This document shows positions 6,910-13,309 of a stretch of DNA of 13,607 nucleotides, in pieces; within the stretch, counting starts at the first letter, position 1, and each line of letters begins with the position of its first letter. The stretch covers positions 1 to 13,607 of the forward strand of contig CANRPG010000032.1 of assembly GCA_947632425.1 (NCBI GenBank), in the 5' to 3' direction. The notes below the pieces were generated by a model, which saw only the letters and a list, made by a program, of their open reading frames with translations, was not told the DNA's origin and searched no databases. A program made the position numbers and the translations under genes. This stretch comes from an uncultured Clostridia bacterium (lineage in GTDB: Bacteria > Bacillota > Clostridia > Oscillospirales > Ruminococcaceae).

Positions 6910-8532
6910 TTAGTATGCCTTACCGCTGCGCACCGCGCCCCTCAGCGGCAGTATCGTTTTGGGCGATACCGAAAATTCGTCCGCGCCCATTTTCAGAAAC
7001 TGCTCCGTCAGCGATGTGTCAGCCGCCGATTCACCGCAAATTCCTGCCCATATGCCGTTTGCGTGAGCCGCCCTTATCGTCTCTTCAATAAGCCTCATCA
7101 CCGCCGGGTGAGCCACATCGTAAAACCGCTCCAGTGCGCTTCCCTGCCTGTCAGCCGCCAGCGTGTACTGCGTAAGGTCGTTAGTACCTACAGAGAAAAA
7201 GTCAGCCTCTTTCGCCAGATCATCAGCAATAAGCGCCGCAGCAGGCGTTTCCACCATTATGCCTATAGGTACGTGCTCGTCAAACGCAACGCCCTTTTCA
7301 CTAAGCTCCTCGCGCACCTCGCGGCATATGCGCTTTGCATCTATAAGCTCCCAAAGTCCTGCCACCATCGGGAACATTATCAGCAGTTTTCCGTAGACCG
7401 ATGCCTTGTAAAGCGCCCTCAGCTGCGTTTTGAATATGTCGGGCCGCGTAAGACACAGCCTTATGCCCCTCATGCCAAGTTCTGGGTTGTGCTCTCTTTC
7501 AAGACCCAGATACTCTGCGTTTTTGTCCGCGCCTATGTCCAGCGTGCGAATTATAACTTCCCTGCCTTCCATTTTCTTCAGTACGGAAGAATACGCCTCA
7601 AACTGCTGCTCCTCCGTCGGCAAAGAACCGCTTTCAAGAAACAGAAATTCGCTCCTGAAAAGCCCTATGCCTGCCGCATCGTTTTCCAGCACATACTTCA
7701 CATCAGCAGGCGAGGCTATGTTTGCATATACCTTGATGTTCTTTCCGTCCTCGGTAACGTCGGGCTTGCCGCGCAGAGCGTCCATACGCCGCTTCTGAGC
7801 GTTTTCATGCTGCCGCTTTTTTTCAAGCTCCCTCATCATGCGCTCGTCAGGGTCTATGACCGCCATGCCCTCGCTGCCGTCCATAACAGCATAACGCCCG
7901 TCAAGTTCACTTGCAAGCTTGTCGCCTATGCCTATTATAGCAGGTATGCCTAAGTTTCGCGCAAGAATTGCAGTGTGACTGTTCTTGCTGCCGTTTATAA
8001 GAATGAAACCTAGTATGGTAGACCTGTCAAGCAGCACGGTCTCGCTCGGGCTCAGATCATCAGCCGCAATTATCACCGGCGAGGTCGGCACACCGCTCTC
8101 CTGCTCCAAGCTGCCCGACAAGATGTTTATCAGCCTGTTGCTCACATCGTCAACGTCCGCGCTGCGCTCTCGCATGTAGTCGTTCTCCATCGAAGAAAAC
8201 ATCTGCGAAAAACGCTTGCCTACCACCTCAACAGCAGCCTCCGCGTTTACAGAGCTTTCAACTATCTCTTTCTCAATGGCCTCAACAAAATCAGGGTCGC
8301 GAAGCATCAGCCTGTGCGTTTCAAAAAGGTCGGCAGCATCTCCGCCCTCCTGCCGCTGCGCCATTTCAAGCAGCTGTGCCGAAGCATCGTTGGCAGCCTC
8401 TCTCCAGCGTTTAATCTCCCTGTCGGTGTCTGAAACGCTTATTTTCTCCACCGCGCATTTTGAGTGCCTGAAAAACCGTATCTTCCCGTATGCAATGCCC
8501 GAAGATACCCCTGTTCCGTTCAATACTATCAT
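6910..8532 (-). CDS. ptsI: Phosphoenolpyruvate-protein phosphotransferase (PTS enzyme I)
   Basis: Enzyme I takes phosphate from PEP onto a histidine and passes it to HPr, the first step of PTS sugar uptake; it is cytoplasmic. The N-terminal part has the HPr-binding helical region and the phospho-histidine site SKNSHTAILARNLGIPAI (His186 counted from the ATG). The C-terminal barrel has IRTLDIGADK, NPELGMRGIRL, MFPM, IMVETPAAALIADDLAKEADFFSVGTNDLTQY and WAGICGES with the conserved Cys499. I prefer the ATG at 8532-8530 (540 residues), because GAGGTG lies seven bases upstream. An in-frame GTG at 8541 would overlap that ribosome-binding site. Usual length is 540-575. The phospho-site context is slightly divergent (NGSKNSH in place of GGRTSH), but key residues are present. 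It follows ptsH by 13 bases and is surely co-transcribed. Confidence 0.96.
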   Translation of the reverse strand: MIVLNGTGVSSGIAYGKIRFFRHSKCAVEKISVSDTDREIKRWREAANDASAQLLEMAQRQEGGDAADLFETHRLMLRDPDFVEAIEKEIVESSVNAEAAVEVVGKRFSQMFSSMENDYMRERSADVDDVSNRLINILSGSLEQESGVPTSPVIIAADDLSPSETVLLDRSTILGFILINGSKNSHTAILARNLGIPAIIGIGDKLASELDGRYAVMDGSEGMAVIDPDERMMRELEKKRQHENAQKRRMDALRGKPDVTEDGKNIKVYANIASPADVKYVLENDAAGIGLFRSEFLFLESGSLPTEEQQFEAYSSVLKKMEGREVIIRTLDIGADKNAEYLGLEREHNPELGMRGIRLCLTRPDIFKTQLRALYKASVYGKLLIMFPMVAGLWELIDAKRICREVREELSEKGVAFDEHVPIGIMVETPAAALIADDLAKEADFFSVGTNDLTQYTLAADRQGSALERFYDVAHPAVMRLIEETIRAAHANGIWAGICGESAADTSLTEQFLKMGADEFSVSPKTILPLRGAVRSGKAY

Positions 8533-8545
8533 ACAGCTCACCTCT

Positions 8546-8806
8546 TCAGATGCTGTGTTCCGTCATAAACCGTTTAATTCCGTCCGCGGCAGAGCTCTCG
8601 TCGCTGCCTTCTACCTTTATTTTTATGCTGTCGCCGCACCTAATGTCAAGACCCATAAGGGCGAAAAGCTGCGAAGTCTGCGCGCCCCTGCCGTCTTTTT
8701 CGACTGTAACGCAGCTTTTGTACTGTGCCGCTTTTCTTGCCAACTGCCCGGCAGGCCGCGCGTGAATGCCCTCGCGACCGCATACCGTGTATAAAAATTC
8801 TTCCAT
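8546..8806 (-). CDS. ptsH: Phosphocarrier protein HPr (lacks Ser46)
   Basis: HPr shuttles phosphate from enzyme I to sugar-specific EIIA proteins. The 86-residue product has normal length and GIHARPAG with the phospho-accepting His15. Around the regulatory site it reads QTSQLFALMGLDIRCGD. In ungapped alignment to Bacillus subtilis HPr (H15 to H15), position 46 is Gln and the only nearby Ser is 45. Classical Gram-positive HPr has Ser46, the target of HPr kinase and the basis of CcpA-dependent catabolite repression. The ptsI gene follows by 13 bases. The ribosome-binding site is weak (AAAGG about ten bases before the ATG). No good promoter was recognised directly upstream; the DNA there is repeat-rich. 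Confidence 0.95.
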   Translation of the reverse strand: MEEFLYTVCGREGIHARPAGQLARKAAQYKSCVTVEKDGRGAQTSQLFALMGLDIRCGDSIKIKVEGSDESSAADGIKRFMTEHSI

Positions 8807-8860
8807 ATTTTTTCTGCCTTTTGTGTTTATATTTGCGCTTACGCGCCGCGCATGGAGCTT

Positions 8861-8891
8861 AGTGTCTTGTCGGCTTTAGCCTCCAAGCCAC
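8861..8891 (+). repeat. Left arm of the 31-bp inverted repeat
   Basis: This begins AGTGTCTTGTCGGC and ends CTCCAAGCCAC, and matches the reverse complement of 9574-9604 at 30 of 31 positions. It lies 55 bases upstream of the ptsH start codon, so it is within the likely ptsH leader. Confidence 0.85.
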
Positions 8892-8895
8892 CCCG

Positions 8896-8930
8896 AAAAA
8901 ATCCCTCGCCGCCAAAAACGGTCGGCGGCG
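8896..8930 (-). terminator. Terminator-like hairpin upstream of ptsH
   Basis: On the minus strand CGCCGCC (8930-8924) pairs with GGCGGCG (8913-8907) over a ten-base loop; five bases later come six T residues (8901-8896). It lies about 100 bases before the ptsH start, in the direction of ptsH transcription. It may be an attenuator or just part of the repeat element; the T-run offset weakens the case. Confidence 0.4.
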
Positions 8931-8980
8931 CACACCTTGCGGTGTAACGGGCTTTTTTCCTTCACCGCCCCACAACGCGC

Positions 8981-9154
8981 AAAACTTTTAATTCTTGTCA
9001 AGACATTAAAAGTTTTCGGTCAAGCCTTTTTCAAAAGGCTTGCAGGGGTACGGGGGCGGCGCCCCCGAAAACGCGATAGGCGCTCTGAGAATTCAGAAAC
9101 AGTCCTGTGGACTGTTTCTGGAGAGGGGAGGCTCTGCAAGAGAGAGCCTCCCCT
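8981..9154. repeat. Array of five consecutive perfect palindromes
   Basis: Five hairpin-forming units follow one another. AAAACTTTTAAT/ATTAAAAGTTTT is at 8981-8992 and 9005-9016, with TCTTG/CAAGA nested inside. CAAGCCTTTT/AAAAGGCTTG is at 9021-9042. CGGGGGC/GCCCCCG is at 9051-9067. CAGAAACAGTCC/GGACTGTTTCTG is at 9094-9120. AGGGGAGGCTCT/AGAGCCTCCCCT is at 9124-9154. Stems are 7-12 bp without a mismatch and loops are mostly 2-7 bases. From memory, similar palindromic intergenic strings recur in Ruminococcus-type genomes; I could not check this. Confidence 0.8.
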
Positions 9155-9311
9155 TTGAGAAGCCATATCTCTCTTTCCTGCGCGCGCTTGCGTGCGCAAC
9201 AGCTATGTTAAAAATTTGCGCTTCCGCGCACCCTGCGGAGCTGTGCAACGCTTCACATTAATTTGGTTATTTTCTCATTTTGAGTAAGCTAATACGTTTG
9301 CTCAACTCTAA

Positions 9312-9443
9312 TCGAGGGGGGAAACCATAGGGATTATAGGGGGTAAATATGTCAGGAAGGGCGCGCTGTTTTATAGCGTCTGCAAGCAGCCGCCACAAGT
9401 TTCTTGCGAAACTTGCCCCCTACTATCTAAAATTCCCCCTCGA
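9312..9443. repeat. Nested three-level inverted repeat
   Basis: TCGAGGGGG (9312-9320) pairs with CCCCCTCGA (9435-9443). Inside it TAGGGGG (9337-9343) pairs with CCCCCTA (9416-9422). Inside that CAAGTTTC (9396-9403) pairs with GAAACTTG (9408-9415) around a TTGC loop. Left and right flanks are similar in overall sequence, so this looks like one imperfect long inverted repeat. Confidence 0.65.
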
Positions 9444-9486
9444 GCTCCCTATTGTTTTAATTATCAACTATCTTTGTAAACGCACA

Positions 9487-9569
9487 AAAGAATTATGGTT
9501 TCAGAATATGCGAGCCATCGAGCATATTCTGAAATCGGCGACTGCGTTATGTCGCCGAAATAATTCTTT
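9487..9569. repeat. 83-nt perfect three-way-junction palindrome
   Basis: An outer 10-bp stem AAAGAATTAT/ATAATTCTTT (9487-9496 and 9560-9569) closes two perfect inner hairpins. TTTCAGAATATGC/GCATATTCTGAAA is at 9499-9511 and 9522-9534, with a loop of 10. TCGGCGAC/GTCGCCGA is at 9535-9542 and 9551-9558, with a loop of 8. Only three bases are unpaired at the junction. All 31 pairs are Watson-Crick. It ends five bases before the right arm of the 31-bp repeat. It could be a structured RNA or a DNA recognition end. Confidence 0.75.
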
Positions 9570-9573
9570 CATT

Positions 9574-9604
9574 GTGGCTTGGAGGCTTAAGCCGACAAGA
9601 CACT
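9574..9604 (-). repeat. Right arm of the 31-bp inverted repeat
   Basis: This is the reverse complement of 8861-8891 at 30 of 31 positions. It directly follows the three-way-junction palindrome. Confidence 0.85.
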
Positions 9605-9814
9605 CGACCACGCGCTGAGCCTTGGTGAAAAGCCGCGACCTTTTCGCTCGGAACTTCGTGCCTTTGTGATAGAGGCTAAATAGCGAAATACGCATAGGGT
9701 TTGTTTGTAAGGCAACGGAGGTCAGTAGTGCGGGAACATGAACTATAACGTACTACAGAAAAATTTACTTTTTAAATCAACCATACCTAATATACATCTC
9801 CTACCCCACAGAAA
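9605..9814. other. Gene-free stretch of unknown role
   Basis: No credible reading frame is seen. It contains a GAAAAG/CTTTTC hairpin (9627-9632 and 9640-9645) and an imperfect pairing of GTAGTGCG with CGTACTAC near 9725-9755. I looked for known riboswitch and housekeeping RNA signatures (tmRNA, SRP RNA, RNase P, lysine and c-di-GMP riboswitches) and recognised none. Confidence 0.35.
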
Positions 9815-9821
9815 CGGCTCT

Positions 9822-9888
9822 CCCCTCACGTGCCGCCGGAAGAATATTCTGCCAGCTACTTCTATACTGGGGCGGTATGTGGGAGGGG
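9822..9888. repeat. Long GC-rich hairpin
   Basis: CCCCT (9822-9826) and CACGTGCCGCC (9827-9837) pair with GGCGGTATGTG (9871-9881) and AGGGG (9884-9888). That is 16 bp with two G-U pairs and a two-base bulge. The 33-base top contains CCAG/CTGG. No T-run follows on the plus strand, so it is not an obvious terminator. The two G-U pairs on this strand hint at selection on an RNA, but the evidence is thin. Confidence 0.5.
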
Positions 9889-9941
9889 ATATATTATAAT
9901 CTTAGAAAAATCGTATAATTCGCAGTACAGACAAGCCCAAA

Positions 9942-10201
9942 TTTCTTGCTTCTTGCCCTATTAGAAGTTAGAAATTAGAGGTTAGAAGTTAGAAATATTT
10001 TTCTCGACATTGCACTAAATCACCTTGCCTGCGGTCTGCCAAGAAGCAAGAGGCAAGATGTTTGGTTTTGAAAAGTCTGCGCAAAGCTTTAAAAATCAGT
10101 TTCTTGCTTCTTGCCTCTTGTAAACCGCAGGTACGGAAATCTACCGCAAGAGTTGTAAAAAGCGTTTCTAACCTCTAACCTCTAACTTCTGACATCTAAT
10201 A
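9942..10201. repeat. Nested inverted-repeat element built from heptamers, downstream of the GH32 gene
   Basis: The outer arms are arrays of five heptamers. On the plus strand 9959-9993 reads TATTAGA, AGTTAGA, AATTAGA, GGTTAGA, AGTTAGA. On the minus strand 10201-10167 reads TATTAGA, TGTCAGA, AGTTAGA, GGTTAGA, GGTTAGA. The inner arms are CCTGCGGT/ACCGCAGG (10028-10035 and 10124-10131), plus a second heptamer type, CAAGAAG/CAAGAGG, at 10040-10058 that pairs with 10100-10120. A further inverted copy of the second type is at 9942-9958. The right outer array contains the GH32 stop codon. Confidence 0.75.
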
Positions 10202-11506
10202 GCTAAACAGTTTCCCATTTACCCCCGTTACCGCCAGCGCAAACTCCTCTTCCTCCGGGAAAAACCTCGTCGATACCACCGCTTCACCGCCGTTTAAATA
10301 TATCTCCACCGCGGTCGTGTCAAACAGCGCGCGTATGCTCCGGCAGTTTTTCAGCAAAGTCTTGCGGCTGTTCCTTCCGCCGCTTGCCCTCACGTCAAAA
10401 TGCTCCAGCAAAAACACTCCGCCGTCAAAGCTCAGCCGCAGCGCATTTCCCAGCGTTATGCAAAACTTTTCCTGCGTGTATGCGCTTATCTCAAACGGCA
10501 GGCGCACATTATAAACACCTGTACTATTTATATGATAACACTCTTTTCGCAGTTTTTCAAGTTCTTTTATAGGAAATCGGCAAATTTTTCCGTTTTTCAC
10601 CAAAAGCTCGCACGGCACAGAAAGACAATGCTGCCGCTCGAACCCTTCGGCATATGACGTGTATCCGCAGTCTGTCATTCCCAGCCAGCCTATCATTATC
10701 CGCCGCCCGTCAGGAGACAAAAATGTCTGCGGCGCGTAAAAATCAAACCCCGTGTCCCATTCGGTAAAGCCAAACGGCGTTATGTCATCTGTAAAAAAGT
10801 ACCCCGACTGATACATATTGCAAAAGCGGCTGTCACAGTGAATAAGCCCCTGCGGACATACGCTCAGCACCTCTTTTCCGCCCAGCTCAAACAGGTCGGG
10901 ACATTCCCACATATAGCCGAAATATTCCTGCGTTTCTATCCGCGATGAATACCGCCACTTCAAGCCGTCGTCGCTTTCGTATATCAGAGCGCAGCCCGTG
11001 CCCTCGGCAGTGCGCCCACCCAGTATCATTTTGTATACGCCGTCTTGCCTCCATACCTTCGGGTCGCGCACATGGCAGGTCATATCAGCAGGAAAGTCAG
11101 CGTTCGTCATAAGCAGCCGCTTGCCCTCAAACACCTGCCCGTCCGCACTGTGAACGCAAAGAACATTTTGCTCCCTGCCGCGTGTGATGTAGTCATAGTC
11201 ACCCTTGTGCATAACGTTTCCCGTGTAGTATAAATACAGCTCGCCGTCTTTTTCTATCGCGCTGCCCGAGTATGCCCCGTCGCGGTCGTATCGGCAGGCA
11301 GGGCGCACAGCAATGCCGTCATACCGCCAGTTTATCAGATCTGTGCTCGAGTAATGCCCCCAGCATCGCGGCGTTTCACCTTCGGGGCTTTTCGGCGAAT
11401 ACTGAAAAAACACATGGTATCTGCCGGCAAAAAAGCACAGCCCGTTGGGGTCGTTGAGCCACCCGTCAGGCGGTTCTAAGTGAAAACAAAGTCTGCGTTC
11501 TTTCAT
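10196..11506 (-). CDS. GH32 beta-fructofuranosidase (sucrose or sucrose-6-phosphate hydrolase)
   Basis: This cytoplasmic glycoside hydrolase cleaves the fructosyl bond of sucrose, sucrose-6-phosphate or short fructans. All three GH32 signatures are present: WLNDPNG with nucleophile Asp19, RDP at 147-149 (transition-state Asp148), and WECPDLF with acid/base Glu201. The N-terminal five-bladed propeller (about 8-310) is followed by a beta-sandwich (about 330-436). There is no signal peptide, so the substrate must be imported. At 436 residues it is a little shorter than many SacA proteins (about 460-490). The ATG is preceded by AGGGAGA. It is a single-gene unit with its own promoter; no transporter, PTS EII or fructokinase is adjacent. 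It could equally be scrB-like or an intracellular fructosidase. The stop lies within a heptamer repeat arm. Confidence 0.94.
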   Translation of the reverse strand: MKERRLCFHLEPPDGWLNDPNGLCFFAGRYHVFFQYSPKSPEGETPRCWGHYSSTDLINWRYDGIAVRPACRYDRDGAYSGSAIEKDGELYLYYTGNVMHKGDYDYITRGREQNVLCVHSADGQVFEGKRLLMTNADFPADMTCHVRDPKVWRQDGVYKMILGGRTAEGTGCALIYESDDGLKWRYSSRIETQEYFGYMWECPDLFELGGKEVLSVCPQGLIHCDSRFCNMYQSGYFFTDDITPFGFTEWDTGFDFYAPQTFLSPDGRRIMIGWLGMTDCGYTSYAEGFERQHCLSVPCELLVKNGKICRFPIKELEKLRKECYHINSTGVYNVRLPFEISAYTQEKFCITLGNALRLSFDGGVFLLEHFDVRASGGRNSRKTLLKNCRSIRALFDTTAVEIYLNGGEAVVSTRFFPEEEEFALAVTGVNGKLFSY

Positions 11507-11589
11507 AAGTATCTCCCTTTTTCAGAAAACATCTTGCCGAAAATATCATTTATAGTTTAACCTGCACTATATAGGTATATTCAAAGATT

Positions 11590-11618
11590 ATTATATCATC
11601 TTAAATTGTATCTTGCAA
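11590..11618 (-). promoter_or_regulatory. Promoter of the GH32 gene
   Basis: The minus strand has TTGCAA (11618-11613), a 17-base spacer and a perfect TATAAT (11595-11590). The transcript start near 11583 gives a leader of about 75 nt. Confidence 0.8.
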
Positions 11619-11663
11619 CATCTGCAAAAATTATTTTACTTTTTGTAAGAAAAAATGTTGCAA
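11613..11663. promoter_or_regulatory. Inverted repeat spanning both divergent -35 boxes
   Basis: TTGCAACAT (11613-11621) and ATGTTGCAA (11655-11663) are perfect 9-bp inverted copies with 33 bases between them. Each contains the -35 hexamer of one divergent promoter. A protein binding these could control both genes, but part of the match simply reflects two identical -35 boxes. Confidence 0.5.
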
Positions 11664-11686
11664 AACGCAGCCGAATATGTTATACT
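11658..11686 (+). promoter_or_regulatory. Promoter of the SPFH cassette
   Basis: The plus strand shows TTGCAA (11658-11663), a 17-base spacer and TATACT (11681-11686). The leader begins near 11693 and carries a GCCGCG/CGCGGC hairpin (11698-11715) three bases before the AAGGAGG at 11719-11725. Confidence 0.78.
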
Positions 11687-11732
11687 ATATGTGTATAGCC
11701 GCGGTTTTGCGCGGCACTAAGGAGGCGTTTTT

Positions 11733-12881
11733 ATGGCAGTTATAGACAGAGTAAAATTTGACGGGCTTGCCTCGCGCGACTGGATAATCTATAAGCACCC
11801 TACAGATAAACTCGTAACGGGTACTCAGCTTATCGTCGGCGAAGGTCAGGCGGCAGTGTTTGTAAAGGGCGGCAGGATATGCGACAGCTTCGCCCCCGGT
11901 ACATATACCCTTTCCACGGGCAACCTGCCTATACTCAATTCAATAGTAAATATACCGTTCGGCGGCAAAACACCCTTTACGGCTGAGATATACTATGTCA
12001 ACACCGTAACAAAGCTCGATCTGCTGTGGGGCACATCAGACCCGATACAGCTTATAGACCCCAAGTACCATACAAGACTGAGAATAAGAGCTTTCGGTCA
12101 GATGGGTCTGAAGATAATGAACGTCAGAGACTTCATCTCCAACATTGTCGGTACTATGAACCCTGCCGACGTCGTTAAGTACGACAAGGTAATGGACTAC
12201 TATAAAGGCATACTTGTAAGCAAAGTAAAGAGCGAGATCGCCGATATCATAATCAACGATAAGATCTCCGCGCTCGAAATATCCGCACAGCTGGACGATA
12301 TATCAAAACAGCTCGAAGATATTTTAGCTCCCGAGTTTGAAGCTTTCGGCTTCAAGGTAATAAACTTCTTTATAAAGTCAATAAACTTCCCCGACCAGGA
12401 CTTTGATAAGATAAACGAGATACTTGAAGATAAGGCAGAGTTTGAAATCATGGGCGATTCGCGCTATGCGGTAAAGCGTTCGTTCGATGTCTATGAAAGC
12501 GCCGCTAATAACGAGGGCGGCGGACTTGCAGGCGCGATAGTCGCAGGGGGCGTAGGACTGGGCGCAGGCGCCGCCATAGCAGGCAGTATGCAAAACCTTG
12601 CGCAAACTACCGTTCCCGAAAAAGATTCCGCTTTCTGCCCCAAATGCCACGCCGCAAACCCCTCGGGCTCTAAGTTCTGTAACGAGTGCGGCGCGCTTAT
12701 GACAAAAGCTACCGAAGAAACTATAGCCTGTCCGCAGTGCGGCAAAGCAAACCCCGTCGGCTCAAAATTCTGTAACGAGTGCGGCGCAAAAATGGAACGA
12801 AGCGTCTGCAAAAAGTGCGGCGCGCAGCTGCAACAGGGCGTTAAGTTCTGCAACGAATGCGGTGCAAAGGTCGGTGAATAA
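11733..12881 (+). CDS. SPFH/band-7 domain protein with three C-terminal zinc ribbons
   Basis: This is a YdjI-like SPFH-domain protein (annotated in some genomes as a virion core-like protein), thought to form membrane-associated scaffolds. The SPFH domain covers about 25-240 (QLIVGEGQAAVFVKGG, FAPGTYTL, the Phe-rich FGFKVINFFIKSINFP). It has no N-terminal transmembrane helix. A Gly/Ala-rich hydrophobic stretch at 262-286 could touch the membrane. Three CX2C-X10-CX2C zinc ribbons follow: Cys302/305/316/319, 333/336/347/350 and 359/362/373/376. Each ends in the same KFCNECG motif, indicating internal duplication. The ATG follows AAGGAGG by seven bases. The next gene begins one base after the stop, so the products probably work together. 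The function is inferred from family, not shown here. Confidence 0.88.
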   Translation: MAVIDRVKFDGLASRDWIIYKHPTDKLVTGTQLIVGEGQAAVFVKGGRICDSFAPGTYTLSTGNLPILNSIVNIPFGGKTPFTAEIYYVNTVTKLDLLWGTSDPIQLIDPKYHTRLRIRAFGQMGLKIMNVRDFISNIVGTMNPADVVKYDKVMDYYKGILVSKVKSEIADIIINDKISALEISAQLDDISKQLEDILAPEFEAFGFKVINFFIKSINFPDQDFDKINEILEDKAEFEIMGDSRYAVKRSFDVYESAANNEGGGLAGAIVAGGVGLGAGAAIAGSMQNLAQTTVPEKDSAFCPKCHAANPSGSKFCNECGALMTKATEETIACPQCGKANPVGSKFCNECGAKMERSVCKKCGAQLQQGVKFCNECGAKVGE

Positions 12882-12882
12882 T

Positions 12883-13287
12883 ATGAAAAGAAGTAATAAC
12901 AGCGGTTTTTCTACCGCTTTGGTAATATCACTGTTTCTGGCGTTTTTTCTTATCGCTATAATACTTGTCGCAATGCTCGGCGTTATGAAAGTCACCGACT
13001 ATGACGCAGGCGTGCCGGCAATTATATTCGCAGCAATAAATATGCTCGCGCTTGCAATAGTCTACGGCGCAGGAGGGGCTCTTTCCAAAAAGCTCGGCGT
13101 GGGCGGCTATGCACCGGTCGCAGGCATGACGGCAGTATATACCGTAGTCCAGCTTGTGTATATGTTTTTGGCATATAAAACAGCCAGCCCCATTATGTAT
13201 ACGCTGATAAGCCTTATAATACTTTTTGTGTACTGCGCAATTATTTTGCCGATAGCTTTGAACGGCGCAAAAAACAAAAACAACTGA
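12883..13287 (+). CDS. Small four-helix membrane protein of unknown function
   Basis: This 134-residue protein has four predicted transmembrane segments (about 11-36, 44-66, 78-98 and 104-127), short loops and a basic tail (NGAKNKNN). I do not recognise a named family. The start is taken as the ATG at 12883, one base after the TAA of the SPFH gene. An upstream in-frame ATG (12862) would overlap that gene by 20 bases and has no better ribosome-binding site. The spacing points to coupled translation. Its place between an SPFH/zinc-ribbon gene and a zinc-ribbon/TM2 gene suggests it is the membrane component of the same complex. That is inference. Confidence 0.8.
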   Translation: MKRSNNSGFSTALVISLFLAFFLIAIILVAMLGVMKVTDYDAGVPAIIFAAINMLALAIVYGAGGALSKKLGVGGYAPVAGMTAVYTVVQLVYMFLAYKTASPIMYTLISLIILFVYCAIILPIALNGAKNKNN

Positions 13288-13309
13288 AATAACGAAAGGA
13301 TCGATATAA

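Larger units (their letters stand above)
8861..9604. mobile_element. Possible non-coding element bounded by 31-bp inverted repeats
   Basis: Positions 8861-8891 and 9574-9604 are reverse complements over 31 bases with one mismatch (T versus A, inside GGCTTTAGCC / GGCTTAAGCC). Similarity extends weakly outward (GCGCATGG against GCGCGTGG). The enclosed 682 bases hold no reading frame with recognisable protein features but many perfect palindromes. This fits a transposase-less element of the MITE type, or two copies of a shorter dispersed repeat in opposite orientation. No target-site duplication was established. Confidence 0.5.

Noticed and set aside
7063..7953. 296-codon open frame on the plus strand
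   Set aside because: It is antisense to ptsI, rich in Arg/His/Tyr with no recognisable domain; ptsI is certain.
8533..8541. GTG at 8541 as the ptsI start
   Set aside because: It has no spacing from its own purine-rich tract, while the ATG at 8532 has GAGGTG at seven bases and begins at the typical enzyme I N-terminus.
8937..9618. Several 70-90 codon frames between ptsH and the GH32 gene
   Set aside because: They run through the palindromes, have no ribosome-binding sites and resemble no protein; they arise from GC-rich repeats.
9669..9760. Lysine riboswitch, suggested by GATAGAGG
   Set aside because: Other conserved parts of that riboswitch are absent and no relevant gene follows.
9959..10201. 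CRISPR-like array
   Set aside because: The units are 7 bases with no spacers, and the arrays are inverted to each other; this is a simple-repeat palindrome, not CRISPR.
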